DNA from: Mycolicibacterium komanii
Lineage (GTDB): Bacteria; Actinomycetota; Actinomycetes; Mycobacteriales; Mycobacteriaceae
DNA: 64,000 bases
Direction of reading: 5' to 3'
Assembly: GCF_001050035.1 (NCBI RefSeq)
Contig: NZ_CVTA01000064.1
Span: 124,001-188,000, forward strand
The position numbers and the translations under genes were made by a program. Shown piece by piece: positions 17,398 through 27,497 of this stretch; the first letter of the stretch is position 1, and each line of letters opens with the position of its first letter. The notes beneath the pieces were generated by a model that was not told where the DNA came from, searched no databases, and saw nothing but the letters and a program-made list of their open reading frames with translations.

Positions 17398-17937
17398 TCA
17401 GCTTTCAGTGGCGCCGGAGACGGTGGCGTCCTCGCCCTCAGCGGGGGGCTCGGACTGGTCCTTGGCGGGCGCCGGATCGGCCTTGGCCTCGGTCTCGACG
17501 GCCTTCTGGTCCGACTCGTCGGACGCCTTGTCGGCGGCCTTTTTCGCGGGCGCCTTCTTCTTCTTGGGCTGCGTGGCCTCGGTGCTCGGACCGCCCTCGG
17601 CCTCGGCGAGCGCGGCGTTGAACAGCTCCAGCTTGCTGGGCTTGGGCTCCTTGACTTTCAGCGTGCCCTCCGCGCCCGGCAGGCCCTTGAACTTCTGCCA
17701 GTCACCGGTGATCTTCAGCAGCGCGAGCACGGGTTCGGTCGGCTGGGCGCCGACGCTGAGCCAGTACTGGGCCCGCTCCGAGTCGATCTCGATGAGGCTC
17801 GGGTCTTCCTTCGGGTGGTACCGGCCGATGACCTCGATGGACCGGCCCTGGCGACGGGTGCGCGCGTCGGCGACGGCGATGCGGTACTGAGGATTGCGGA
17901 TCTTGCCGAGCCGCGTGAGCTTGATCTTTACAGCCAT
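17398..17937 (-). CDS. rpsP: 30S ribosomal protein S16
   Basis: 179 residues from ATG 17937 ([20 protein letters not shown]), preceded by a GGAGAAG-type site. The S16 core is the first 85 or so residues; the remaining half is a low-complexity Lys/Ala/Glu/Pro tail ([15 protein letters not shown]) typical of mycobacterial S16 and of varying length. First gene of rpsP-khpA-rimM-trmD; its promoter lies in the 172-base gap after mgtE. Confidence 0.95.
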   Translation of the reverse strand: MAVKIKLTRLGKIRNPQYRIAVADARTRRQGRSIEVIGRYHPKEDPSLIEIDSERAQYWLSVGAQPTEPVLALLKITGDWQKFKGLPGAEGTLKVKEPKPSKLELFNAALAEAEGGPSTEATQPKKKKAPAKKAADKASDESDQKAVETEAKADPAPAKDQSEPPAEGEDATVSGATES

Positions 17938-18109
17938 GATTCTGCGTCTTCTCCTGTGATTGCCACGCTGGCAATTCAGCGATCGAGGCGGATTGCCCCG
18001 GCCCGGTTTTGCCTTTGCGCGTGTGACCGCCGCAGGGTCGTAATCCCGCGGTAGACAGCCGCCCATTGTGCCAGAACAGCCCCGACCGGGAGAAATCCGG
18101 TCCGCCGCG

Positions 18110-19468
18110 TCAGATGCCGAGGACCGCCCGCGCGATCAGGAAGTAGATCAGTAGGCCGGCCGCGTCGACGAACGTCGAGATGAACGGGTTGGAGAACACG
18201 GCAGGGTCAGCGCGCACTGCGCGGGCCACCAGCGGCATCGCACCTCCAACGGTGGCGGCCATGGTGCAGGCGCTCACGAACGTCAGGCCGATCACCGTGC
18301 CAATGGAAAGGTTGTAGATAAGGCTCGTGACCAGGAAGGCGAGCGAGCCCAGGATCAGGCCGAGCGACAACCCGACCCGAAGCTCCCGGAACATCACCTT
18401 GGCCAGGTCGCCACTTCGGACATCGCCCAACGCCAGCGCGCGGGTGACAGTGGTCGCCGCCTGGTTCCCGGTGTTACCGCCGGTTCCGATCAGCAGCGGA
18501 ATGAACAGCGCCAGTGTCACCACTTCCGACAAAGTGGCTTCAAAGATTTCCAGGACTTGGACGGTCAGGGTTGCGCCGATAGCCAACACCAGCAGCCATA
18601 CGAGCCGAGACCGCACCAGGCTGCTGACCGGAGCGGTGAAATAGGGCCGCCGCAGTGGTTCGCTGCCGCTGATACGGGCTTGGTCTTCGGAGTCGGCATC
18701 TTCGAGGATGCGTAGTGCGTCGTCGACGGTGAAGATCCCGACGACTCGGGTTTCACTGTCGACCACGGGCATTGCGAGCAACTTGAGGTCCGCGCACCGG
18801 CGTGCCGCCGATTCGGCGTCTTCGGTGGCCCGCACTGAATGCGCGGGCTGCATGACCGAAGCGATCGTCGCATCCGGCGGTGCCTTCAACAGCTCGCGCA
18901 GGCTCAAGATGCCCATCAAGACTCGTTGCCCGTCGGTGACCGGCAGCGTGTAAACCGTCTCTGCGTCATCGAGATGCTCGGTGACGCGCTCGAGAGCTTG
19001 CGCCGCGGTGGTGTCAGGTCGCACCGAGATGACCTCCGGGCTCATTCGCCGACCGATGGAGCCTTGCGGATAGCCCAGGATGTCGGCGGTCAACTCCCGG
19101 TCGCGCGGCGGCAGATCCTGTAGGAGACGCCGAGCCACGCTGGCAGGTAATTCATCGATCAGCCCGACCCGGTCATCGGGGTTCAGCTCCGCGAACAGCG
19201 AGGCGACCTCGTCGTCCTGCAGACCGTCGACCAGGTCGCCGCGCAGGCTCTGGTCGAGACTCTCGAACACCTGCAGTGCGCAGTCCTTGGGCAAGACCCG
19301 GTAGAGCACTGCCCGACGTTTACGGTCGAGTCGTTCGAGGATGTCGACGATCTCGTCGGCTGACAGCGGCCGGACCGCGGCGGTCAGCGCCGGCAAGTCG
19401 AGGGCGTCCAGTGCCCTGAAGACGGCCTTGTCTGGGGCCCCGGCGGACGGGGTGCGGATGTCGGTCAT
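18110..19468 (-). CDS. mgtE: Magnesium transporter MgtE
   Basis: 452 residues. An N-terminal helical superhelix (MgtE_N, with [18 protein letters not shown]), a pair of CBS domains (about 135-255) that sense cytosolic Mg2+, and five membrane helices in the last 180 residues, with the pore-lining [22 protein letters not shown] motif. Located between rpsP and the SnoaL-like gene; I do not recall an mgtE at this place in M. tuberculosis, so it is probably an insertion relative to that order. Confidence 0.93.
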   Translation of the reverse strand: MTDIRTPSAGAPDKAVFRALDALDLPALTAAVRPLSADEIVDILERLDRKRRAVLYRVLPKDCALQVFESLDQSLRGDLVDGLQDDEVASLFAELNPDDRVGLIDELPASVARRLLQDLPPRDRELTADILGYPQGSIGRRMSPEVISVRPDTTAAQALERVTEHLDDAETVYTLPVTDGQRVLMGILSLRELLKAPPDATIASVMQPAHSVRATEDAESAARRCADLKLLAMPVVDSETRVVGIFTVDDALRILEDADSEDQARISGSEPLRRPYFTAPVSSLVRSRLVWLLVLAIGATLTVQVLEIFEATLSEVVTLALFIPLLIGTGGNTGNQAATTVTRALALGDVRSGDLAKVMFRELRVGLSLGLILGSLAFLVTSLIYNLSIGTVIGLTFVSACTMAATVGGAMPLVARAVRADPAVFSNPFISTFVDAAGLLIYFLIARAVLGI

Positions 19469-19475
19469 CGGTCCT

Positions 19476-19919
19476 CTAAAGCAGTTTGTCGAAGCATTTG
19501 GCCTCGACCCGCTTGCTCATTCGCCAGCCTTCGGCCGTGCGTACGAACTCGTCGACGTACCAGATCCCTACGAAGTAGATCTGGCTCGCGTCTTGGTTGG
19601 AGCCGCCCATCACCATCGGGTTGAAGCAGATCGCGCGGGACGACGCGGTGTCCCCCGTGATGCGGATATCGACGTTGCCCAGCATGTGGTAGTACGCCGG
19701 GAAGTTCGGCAACACGTCTTTGAGCCACGCCTTGACGTCGGGAAAGCGGCCGTCGACGCCGCCGGTGACGCGGTAGTCGATGTAGGCGTCCGGCGTGAAG
19801 ACCCGGTCGAGATCGTCGAATCGCTTCTGGTCGATGGCGGTCGAGTAGTCGATCAGCAATTGCTGGATCTCGAGGCGGTCCGAAATCTCTTCCAGGCTCA
19901 ACATGCGTCGATTGAACAC
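19476..19919 (-). CDS. SnoaL-like/NTF2-fold protein (Rv2910c homologue)
   Basis: 147 residues, the same length as the M. tuberculosis neighbour in this order. SnoaL_4-type sequence: LEIQQLLIDYSTAIDQKRFDDLDRVFTPDAYIDYR, then a YYHMLGNVDIRITGD strand and a RTAEGWRMSKRV strand. Family members include hydratases and small-molecule isomerases; no function is assigned. The start could be residue 6 (ATG of MLSLEE). It ends 7 bases before the mgtE start on the same strand. Confidence 0.85.
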   Translation of the reverse strand: MFNRRMLSLEEISDRLEIQQLLIDYSTAIDQKRFDDLDRVFTPDAYIDYRVTGGVDGRFPDVKAWLKDVLPNFPAYYHMLGNVDIRITGDTASSRAICFNPMVMGGSNQDASQIYFVGIWYVDEFVRTAEGWRMSKRVEAKCFDKLL

Positions 19920-19936
19920 GACTAGGCTGCCTGCCC

Positions 19937-20815
19937 ATGCGCAAGCTGTTGATCTGCGTCATGACCGTGCTGTGCGTGACGATCTGGGGGACGTCGAACG
20001 CCGCTGCCGCTCCCGTCGGCGTCAGCCAACCGTCGGGCTCGGTGCCGGTTCCCGACGGTCCGGCCCACGCCTGGGTGCTCGCCGATATGGACACCGGTGC
20101 GGTGCTGGCGGCCCGCGATGAATATGCGCAGTACGCGCCGGCCAGCACGATCAAGGTGCTGTTGGCCCTGACGGTGCTCGACGAGCTGCCGCTGGACGCC
20201 ACCGTGGTCGCCAACGAGGCCGACACCGAGGTCGAGTGCAACTGCGCCGGCGTCATGCCCGGCATGGTGTACACGACGCGACAGCTGCTTGGTGGGCTGT
20301 TGCTGGTGTCGGGCAACGACGCGGCAAACACCCTGGCGACCATTCTCGGCGGGTACGACGTCGGCGTGGCGAAGATGAACGCCAAGGCCGCCCAGCTGGG
20401 TGCGAACGGCACCCACGCGGCGTCGCCGTCCGGTCTCGACGGGCCCGGCATCGACATGTGGTCGTCGCCGCGCGACCTGGCGGTCATCTTCCGCGCCGCG
20501 ATGGCCAACCCGGTGTTCGCGTCGATCACCGCTCAGCCGACGGCGGTCTTCCCCACCGAAGCCGGCGACAAGGTGCTGGTCAACCAGGACGAGCTGCTCA
20601 AGCGGTATCCGGGCACGCTCGGCGGCAAGACCGGATTCACCGACCGCGCTCAGAAGACCTTCGTCGGCGCGGCGCAGCGCGACGGCCGCCGGTTGGTGGT
20701 CGCGCTGATGTACGGCATGGACAAACCGGGCCAACCGACCTACTGGGACCAGGCCATGAGCCTGTTCGACTGGGGCTTCGCGCTGGGTCCGGGAGTCGGC
20801 ATCGGCGCGCTGTGA
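19937..20815 (+). CDS. dacB2: D-alanyl-D-alanine carboxypeptidase (DacB2 type)
   Basis: 292 residues. Signal peptide at 1-24 (ending NAAAA), then the penicillin-binding protein motifs: S70-T-I-K73 (nucleophile and base), S125-G-N127 and K231-T-G233. This low-molecular-mass PBP of the S11 peptidase family trims the terminal D-Ala of peptidoglycan stem peptides outside the membrane. Divergent from the SnoaL-like gene, with only 17 bases between the starts. Followed by a paralogue at 20889. Confidence 0.93.
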   Translation: MRKLLICVMTVLCVTIWGTSNAAAAPVGVSQPSGSVPVPDGPAHAWVLADMDTGAVLAARDEYAQYAPASTIKVLLALTVLDELPLDATVVANEADTEVECNCAGVMPGMVYTTRQLLGGLLLVSGNDAANTLATILGGYDVGVAKMNAKAAQLGANGTHAASPSGLDGPGIDMWSSPRDLAVIFRAAMANPVFASITAQPTAVFPTEAGDKVLVNQDELLKRYPGTLGGKTGFTDRAQKTFVGAAQRDGRRLVVALMYGMDKPGQPTYWDQAMSLFDWGFALGPGVGIGAL

Positions 20816-20888
20816 TCACCCGTTGAGTTGCTGAATCGCAACGCATCCGAGACCGGGACTCCGAACGGCGTCGATACGCTCGGCGTCC

Positions 20889-21722
20889 ATGCGAAGCATG
20901 TTGGCTGCGTTGGCCATCGCGCTGACGGCCGCCATCGGCATCGCCCCACCCGCCCCGGCCCAGCCGCGGGGCGAACCCTCAGGAGCTGTCGCGCTGCCGG
21001 AAGGACCGGCGCAGGCGTGGGTGCTCGCCGACCTCGATTCAGGACGAATACTCGCTTCACGCAATCCATTTGAACCCCATGCACCCGCCAGCACCATCAA
21101 GGCGCTGCTGGCCATGGTGGTGCTCGACCAACTACCGCTCAACGCGGTGATCGCCGCGAGGCCCGCGGCCGCCGACGTCGAATGCTCTTGCCTCGGAGTG
21201 AAAGCCGGGCGCGCCTACACGGTGCGACAACTGCTCGACGGGCTGATGTTGGTGTCGGGCAACGACGCCGCCAACGTTCTGGCGGACGGTCTCGGCGGAT
21301 ACCGGGTCGCGGTCGCCAAGATGAACGCCAAGGCGCAGGCGCTGGGGGCGCGCAGCACGCGTGCGTCGTCCCCCTCCGGACTCGACGGTCCGGGCATGGA
21401 GTCGTTCACGACCGCGAGCGATCTCGCGGTGATCTATCGCCAGGCGCTGCGCTATCCCGTGTTCGCTGCGATTGTGCGTCAGCCGTCGTCGTTGTTCCCG
21501 ACCGACAACGGGCCGAAGACGATCACCAACCAGAACAAGTTGCTCGAGCGGTATCCCGGCACGCTCGTCGGCAAGACCGGCTACACCAACCTGGCCCGCG
21601 ACACCTTCGCCGCCGCGGCGCAGCGCGGTAACCGGCGGTTGGTGGTCGCGCAGCTGTACGGCAACGGCGACCTCTACGGCCAGGCGATCCAACTGTTCGA
21701 CTGGGGCTTCAGCCAGCCGTAA
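20889..21722 (+). CDS. Second D-alanyl-D-alanine carboxypeptidase, paralogue of the preceding gene
   Basis: 277 residues, clearly homologous throughout to the previous gene (shared LPEGPAQAWVLADLDSG, VSGNDAAN, SPSGLDGPGM, ERYPGTLVGKTGYT). All three motifs are intact: S68-T-I-K71, S123-G-N125, K229-T-G231. Signal peptide at 1-24. The two form a tandem pair, 73 bases apart on the plus strand; M. tuberculosis carries only one gene here. Followed directly by a hairpin element that can terminate transcription. Confidence 0.92.
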   Translation: MRSMLAALAIALTAAIGIAPPAPAQPRGEPSGAVALPEGPAQAWVLADLDSGRILASRNPFEPHAPASTIKALLAMVVLDQLPLNAVIAARPAAADVECSCLGVKAGRAYTVRQLLDGLMLVSGNDAANVLADGLGGYRVAVAKMNAKAQALGARSTRASSPSGLDGPGMESFTTASDLAVIYRQALRYPVFAAIVRQPSSLFPTDNGPKTITNQNKLLERYPGTLVGKTGYTNLARDTFAAAAQRGNRRLVVAQLYGNGDLYGQAIQLFDWGFSQP

Positions 21723-21727
21723 ACCTT

Positions 21728-21791
21728 GCGCGAGCGACCGTGTTTGCACACGACACGCCGCCATTTCGCGGCATTTTGCGGTCGCTCGTGC
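21728..21791. repeat. Intergenic hairpin repeat element, copy 1 (probable bidirectional terminator)
   Basis: GCGCGAGCGACCG at 21728-21740 pairs with CGGTCGCTCGTGC at 21779-21791 (12 of 13), flanking an inner hairpin GCCGC/GCGGC. The loop side carries the core TTTGCACACGACACGCC, present identically in the copy at 34830. It fills the gap between two convergent genes, so it probably ends both transcripts. Confidence 0.75.
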
Positions 21792-22865
21792 TCAGGCGAA
21801 GGTGCGGCCGCGCAGGATCACCAGGTCCGGGTTGTTGACGACGGCCGGGCCGTTGCGCGGATCGTCGGAGTAGCAGACCAGATCGGCGGGCGCACCGTGC
21901 TCCATGCCCGGGCGGCCGAGCCACTCGCGGGCGGTCCAGCACGCGGCCCCCAGGGCGTCGGTCGGCGTCATCCCGATGTGGGTGAGCGCCTCGATCTCGT
22001 CGGCGATCCGACCGTGCGCCACCATGCTGCCCGCATCGGTGCCCGCGTAGATCGGAATGCCGGCCTCGCGAGCGGCGGCGATGCGCGGATAGCACTTCTC
22101 GTGCAGGTCCCGCATGTGCTTGGCATACGCCGGGTATTTCGACGCGCCCTCGGCGATGCCCGGGAAGTTGGCGATGTTGATCAGCGTCGGCACCAGCGCC
22201 GTGCCGTGCTCGACCATCAGGTCGATGGTGTCGTCGGTGAGGCCGGTTCCGTGTTCGATGCAGTCGATACCGGCCTTGATCAGCCCCGGCAGCGCGTCCT
22301 CGCTGAACACGTGCGCCGTCACCCGGGCACCGTTGGCGTGGGCGGCGTCGATCGCGGCCTTGAGCACGTCGTCGGACCACAGCGGCGCCAGGTCGCCGAC
22401 CTCGCGGTCGATCCAGTCGCCGACGAGCTTGACCCATCCGTCGCCGAAGCGCGCCTGCTCGGCCACCGCCTCGGGCAGCGCGGATTCGTCGCCCAACTCG
22501 ATCGCGAACCCGCGCTGATAGCGCTTCGGCTTGGCGAGGTGGCGGCCCGCGCGGATGATCTCCGGCAGATCGTCGCGCTCGGCGAGGCTGCGGGTGTCGA
22601 TCGGAGAACCCGCGTCGCGCAGCAGCAGCGCGCCGACGTCGCGCTCGACCTCGGCCTGCTCGATGCAGTCGTCGAGGTTGTCGAGAGGGCCGTGGTCGCC
22701 GAGGCCGACGTGGCAGTGCGCGTCCACCAGCCCGGGCAGGATCCACCCGCCGTCGAACACCGTCTCCGCTCCGCTGACCGGTTCCGCGCTGAGCACACCG
22801 TTATCGATCCACCACTCCACCGGCTGCTCGTCGGGCAGACCCCGACCGCGGACGTGGAGCTTCAC
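21792..22865 (-). CDS. Amidohydrolase family protein (Rv2915c homologue)
   Basis: 357 residues of the metal-dependent amidohydrolase superfamily: a composite beta-sandwich N-terminus, the metal motif DAHCHVG (H-x-H), later histidines in VTAHVF and CIEHGTG, and the catalytic-Asp region YAGTDAGSM. Related to prolidase/imidazolonepropionase-like enzymes; the substrate is not predictable. GTG start one base after the ffh stop, hence translationally coupled to ffh. Keeps its M. tuberculosis position. Confidence 0.9.
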   Translation of the reverse strand: MKLHVRGRGLPDEQPVEWWIDNGVLSAEPVSGAETVFDGGWILPGLVDAHCHVGLGDHGPLDNLDDCIEQAEVERDVGALLLRDAGSPIDTRSLAERDDLPEIIRAGRHLAKPKRYQRGFAIELGDESALPEAVAEQARFGDGWVKLVGDWIDREVGDLAPLWSDDVLKAAIDAAHANGARVTAHVFSEDALPGLIKAGIDCIEHGTGLTDDTIDLMVEHGTALVPTLINIANFPGIAEGASKYPAYAKHMRDLHEKCYPRIAAAREAGIPIYAGTDAGSMVAHGRIADEIEALTHIGMTPTDALGAACWTAREWLGRPGMEHGAPADLVCYSDDPRNGPAVVNNPDLVILRGRTFA

Positions 22866-22866
22866 G

Positions 22867-24435
22867 CTAGTTCTGACCCGGGAACTTCAGCTTCGACAGG
22901 TCGATGTCGGCCAGGCCGGGCGGGAGCTCGTCGAGGCCCTTGGGCATGTCCGACAGATCCGGGAACCCCGCGGGCATACCGGGCATCCCTGCACCGAGCG
23001 GATTGCGCACCTTAGGCTGCGTCGGCCCCCGGCCTCCCTTCTTGCCCTTGCCGCCCTTCTTCTTGTTCTTGCCGGCCTTGCGAGAGTTCTTGCGGCCGAA
23101 CGGCATACCCATCTGCCCGGCCATCTGCGACATCATCTTGCGGGCCTCGAAGAACCGCTCGACGAGCTGGTTTACCTCGCCGACGGTCACCCCCGACCCG
23201 TTGGCGATGCGCAGCCGGCGCGACCCGTTGATGATCTTGGGGTCGGCGCGCTCCTCGGGCGTCATACCGCGGATGATCGCCTGCAGGCGGTCGAGCTGTT
23301 TGTCGTCGACGGCGGCCAGCGCATCCTTCATCTGTCCCGCGCCGGGCAGCATGCCCAGCAGGTTGCCGATCGGACCCATCTTGCGGATCGCCAGCATCTG
23401 CTCGAGAAAGTCCTCCAGCGTCAGCTCACCGCTGCCGATCTTGGCGGCGGCCTCTTCGGCCCTCTCGGCGTCGAAGACCTGCTCGGCCTGCTCGATCAGC
23501 GACAGCACGTCGCCCATGCCCAGGATGCGGCTGGCCATCCGGTCGGGATGGAAGACGTCGAAGTCCTCGAGCTTCTCGCCGCTGGAGGCGAACAGGATCG
23601 GCACACCGGTGATCTCGCGGACCGACAGTGCGGCGCCGCCGCGGGCGTCGCCGTCGAGCTTGGTCAACACCACGCCGGTGAACCCGACACCTTCGCGGAA
23701 CGCCTCGGCGGTGGTGACGGCGTCCTGGCCGATCATCGCGTCCAGCACGAAGATCACTTCGTCCGGATCGACGGCCTCCCTGATCGCGGCGGCCTGGCTC
23801 ATCAGCTCCTGGTCGATACCGAGGCGGCCCGCGGTGTCGACGATCACCACGTCGAAGTGCTTGGCCTTGGCCTCGGCCAGGCCGGCGGCCGCAACCGCGA
23901 CGGGGTCGCCGGGCGCCGCATCGGCCGCACCGTCGGCCGACACACCCGGGTGGGGCGCGAAGACCGCGACGTCGGCGCGCTGGCCGACGATCTGCAGCTG
24001 GTTGACCGCGCCGGGACGCTGCAGGTCGCACGCCACGAGGAGTGGCGTATGCCCTTGCACGCGAAGCCATCTCGCGAGCTTGCCGGCCAACGTGGTCTTA
24101 CCGGAACCTTGCAGACCCGCCAGCATGATCACCGTCGGCGGCGTCTTGGCGAACGCCAGCGGGCGGGTCTCCCCGCCGAGGATGCCGATGAGTTCCTCGT
24201 TGACGATCTTGACGACCTGCTGGGCCGGGTTGAGCGCGCCCGACACCTCGGCGCCGCGGGCGCGTTCCTTGATGCGGTTGACGAACGCGCGCACGACGGC
24301 CAGAGACACGTCGGCTTCGAGCAGTGCCAGCCGGATCTCGCGGGTGGTCGCGTCGATATCGGCGTCGGTCAACCGCCCCTTGCCGCGCAGCCCCTGCAGG
24401 GCGCCGGTCAACCGGTCGGACAGGGATTCAAACAC
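22867..24435 (-). CDS. ffh: Signal recognition particle protein Ffh
   Basis: 522 residues. N domain (1-95), GTPase G domain with GLQGSGKTT at 107-115, DTAGR and TKLDGDARGG, then the methionine-rich M domain that binds 4.5S RNA and signal sequences (IIRGMTPEERADPKIINGSRRLRIANGSG). The C-terminus has a Lys/Gly-rich tail and ends in a PGLADIDLSKLKFPGQ segment. Works with FtsY, encoded upstream at 29013, to deliver ribosomes to the translocon. Confidence 0.97.
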   Translation of the reverse strand: MFESLSDRLTGALQGLRGKGRLTDADIDATTREIRLALLEADVSLAVVRAFVNRIKERARGAEVSGALNPAQQVVKIVNEELIGILGGETRPLAFAKTPPTVIMLAGLQGSGKTTLAGKLARWLRVQGHTPLLVACDLQRPGAVNQLQIVGQRADVAVFAPHPGVSADGAADAAPGDPVAVAAAGLAEAKAKHFDVVIVDTAGRLGIDQELMSQAAAIREAVDPDEVIFVLDAMIGQDAVTTAEAFREGVGFTGVVLTKLDGDARGGAALSVREITGVPILFASSGEKLEDFDVFHPDRMASRILGMGDVLSLIEQAEQVFDAERAEEAAAKIGSGELTLEDFLEQMLAIRKMGPIGNLLGMLPGAGQMKDALAAVDDKQLDRLQAIIRGMTPEERADPKIINGSRRLRIANGSGVTVGEVNQLVERFFEARKMMSQMAGQMGMPFGRKNSRKAGKNKKKGGKGKKGGRGPTQPKVRNPLGAGMPGMPAGFPDLSDMPKGLDELPPGLADIDLSKLKFPGQN

Positions 24436-24504
24436 GACGTCCAGCCTAATGGGAGCCGCCAGTGGCCCGCCCGAGCAGGGCGTGCACAGCGGAAACGCCC
24501 GTGA

Positions 24505-27048
24505 TCAGCTTGCTTCGGACACCGGCTTGGGCGGAGGTGGTGCGGGCAGCACCGCGTACAGGTCGCGTTCGACCTCGTCGCGCACGCCCGGGTCGGCGGT
24601 GATGCCGAACAGGTCGACCACCGAGGACCCCATGGTGGTCACCTTCGCCCAGGCGATGTCGATGCCGTCGCGCTCGAAGACCGCGGTGAGCCGGGCCAGC
24701 AGGCCGGCGCGGTCGGTGCTGCGGATCTGCACGACGAGCTCGCCGGACCGGGCGCCTTCGGACCACAGGATGCGCGGCGGCGCGGTGACGTGGTTGATGG
24801 GGACGGCGGCGGGCACTTCGCCTGCCCGCGCAGTGGCGTACTGCGCGGCCTCGCGTTCGCGGCGATCCAGGGCGTCGGCCACGTCGAGTTCGCCGTCGAG
24901 CGCGAGGATGAACTGCTGACGCAGCAGCCCGGCCGCCGGTGGGGAGCCGAAATGCGGCGAGACGACGAACGTGTTGATCGCCGAACCCTCGTGTCCGTTG
25001 ACCGAGGCCGAGTGGACCCGCAGCGAGTTCAGCGCGAGCACGCCTGCCGCTTTCGACAACAGGCCCCGCCGATCCGGCGCGATGATCGTGACGTTATAGA
25101 TGTGCGGGCTGTCCCCCGGCGACAGCTCGACATGAACCCCCACCTCGGCGGCGAGCGAAAGATACCTGGGGTCAATGGGATCCGGTTCGGGCAGCGGCTC
25201 GCCCGCCATCACCGTCCTGCAACGGTGCGCCAGGTCGCCGATGAGCGAGGCCTTCCAGTCACCCCAGACGCCCGGGCCGGTCGCCAGCGAATCGGCTTCG
25301 GCGAGCACGTGGAGCAGCTCCAGCAGCACGAGGTCGCCGTCGAGCGCGTCGACGACGGCCGCGATCGTGTTGGGGTCCTGCAGGTCGCGACGCGTCGCGG
25401 TGTGCGGCAGCAGGAGGTGGTGGCGGACCACCTTCGACAGGATCTCGACATCCGACGGCCACAACCCCAGCCGGGTGCCGATCTGGGTCGCCAACTCGGC
25501 GCCGATGACGCTGTGGTCGCCGCCGCGCCCCTTGCCGATGTCGTGGCACAGCGCGCCGAGCATCAGCAGGTCCGGGCGCGACACCCGCGTAGTGAAAGCG
25601 CTTGCCCGCGCGACTGTTTCGACGAGATGCCGGTCGACGGTCCAGATGTGCACCACGTCGCGGGGTGGAAGGTCGCGCACCGCCCCCCATTCCGGGAACA
25701 GACGACCCCACAGACCGGTGCGGTCCAGCGCCTCGATCGTGGCCACCGCCGAGGGGCCCGCGGCGAGCATGACGAGCAGATCCTTGAGGGCCTGGGCGGG
25801 CCACGGCGCGCGGAGTTCGGGTGCTGCCTCGGCGAGGCGGGCCAACGTCGACGCGGCCATCGGCAATCCGGTGGTCGCCGACGCGGCGGCCACTCGCAGG
25901 ATCAGGCCGGGATCGCGCGCGGGGCGGGCGTCGCGGGCCAGAATCACCTCGCCGGCGAACTCGATGACCCCCTCGTCGAGCGGGCGGCGAGGCGGGCGGC
26001 GCAGCGCCGCGAACCCGCGCCGGGGCAGCGCGTTGCCCGCAGTGCGGATTCCGGCGTCGACGTAGAAGCTGATGGTGCGCGCGGCGTCGGAGAGCATGCG
26101 CGCCAGGTCGAAGCGGTCGCCGATGTGCAATGCCGCGCCGATCTCGTCGGCATGCTGCGCCAGCAGCAGATCGCGGCCGCGACCGGCGACCCTGTGCAGT
26201 TCGGTGCGGACGTTGAGCAGCGCCATGTGGGCCTCGCCCAGCGACCCGAGCGGGGACGCGGACGTCTGGTTGGGATACACGTCGGCCAGTTGCGCGATCG
26301 CCAACGCGTTGAGCAGTTGGACGTCGCGCAGGCCGCCGCGCCCGCATTTGAGGTCGGGTTCGGCGCGGTGCGCGATTTCACCGCTGCGCTGCCAGCGGGC
26401 CCGCGTGTGCTCGACGAGTTCGTCGAAGCGCGAGGCGATTCCGGTGCGCCACTGCCGACGGGCTCCCCCTATCAACAGTGTCGAGAGGTCCGCATCGCCG
26501 ACGATGTGGCGCGCCTCGAGCATCGCCAACCCCGCCGAGATGTCCTCCCCCGCGACCTTCAACGCCTCGGGCACCGTGCGCACGCTGTGGTCGATGCGAA
26601 TGTTGGCGTCCCACAACGGGTACCACAGCAGCTCCGCCACCTTGCCGACGACATCGGTCGGCATGTTGTCGTGCAACAGCATCAGGTCCAGATCGGAGTA
26701 CGGCACGAACTCGCCCCGGCCCAGCCCGCCGGTGGCGACGATTGCGAAGCCACTGGTGGGCGTGATGCCGATCTCGGTGGCCTTGGTGGTGAGCCAGAAT
26801 TCGTGCAGGTCCAACAGCGCGTGGCGCAGGCCGGCCGAATCCAGTTGGCGGGCACCGTCTGTCAGCAGTTGTTTGATCGCGGCCGCGAGGTCGTTGGCCG
26901 GACGAGACGAGGCCGCCGCCGGCGCCACCCATTGGGGGGCACCGGCGGCGGTTTGACGCTCCTCGCGCGCGCGCTCGTTGGCGGTTGAATGCTCCTCGCG
27001 CGAGCGCTCGTCGCGCTCGTTGGCGGGACCAGGTATCTGCTTTGCCAT
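24505..27048 (-). CDS. glnD: [Protein-PII] uridylyl/adenylyltransferase
   Basis: 847 residues. Nucleotidyltransferase domain with [16 protein letters not shown], a GlnD linker region, an HD phosphohydrolase domain ([14 protein letters not shown]) and two C-terminal ACT domains that sense glutamine. It modifies GlnB at Tyr51 according to nitrogen status (adenylylation in actinobacteria). The first 45 or so residues are an extra low-complexity segment with a repeated ANER-x-ER-REE pattern; the true start may lie downstream, but a GGGAGAGGG site stands before ATG 27048. Third gene of amtB-glnB-glnD. Confidence 0.94.
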   Translation of the reverse strand: MAKQIPGPANERDERSREEHSTANERAREERQTAAGAPQWVAPAAASSRPANDLAAAIKQLLTDGARQLDSAGLRHALLDLHEFWLTTKATEIGITPTSGFAIVATGGLGRGEFVPYSDLDLMLLHDNMPTDVVGKVAELLWYPLWDANIRIDHSVRTVPEALKVAGEDISAGLAMLEARHIVGDADLSTLLIGGARRQWRTGIASRFDELVEHTRARWQRSGEIAHRAEPDLKCGRGGLRDVQLLNALAIAQLADVYPNQTSASPLGSLGEAHMALLNVRTELHRVAGRGRDLLLAQHADEIGAALHIGDRFDLARMLSDAARTISFYVDAGIRTAGNALPRRGFAALRRPPRRPLDEGVIEFAGEVILARDARPARDPGLILRVAAASATTGLPMAASTLARLAEAAPELRAPWPAQALKDLLVMLAAGPSAVATIEALDRTGLWGRLFPEWGAVRDLPPRDVVHIWTVDRHLVETVARASAFTTRVSRPDLLMLGALCHDIGKGRGGDHSVIGAELATQIGTRLGLWPSDVEILSKVVRHHLLLPHTATRRDLQDPNTIAAVVDALDGDLVLLELLHVLAEADSLATGPGVWGDWKASLIGDLAHRCRTVMAGEPLPEPDPIDPRYLSLAAEVGVHVELSPGDSPHIYNVTIIAPDRRGLLSKAAGVLALNSLRVHSASVNGHEGSAINTFVVSPHFGSPPAAGLLRQQFILALDGELDVADALDRREREAAQYATARAGEVPAAVPINHVTAPPRILWSEGARSGELVVQIRSTDRAGLLARLTAVFERDGIDIAWAKVTTMGSSVVDLFGITADPGVRDEVERDLYAVLPAPPPPKPVSEAS

Positions 27049-27125
27049 GTCGCCCTCTCCCGCCCTCTCGATTTCCGCTTGCCGTGTGATCGGTCGGGAG
27101 ACGAATTCTCAGTTCTGCAAGCGGC

Positions 27126-27497
<372 letters not shown>

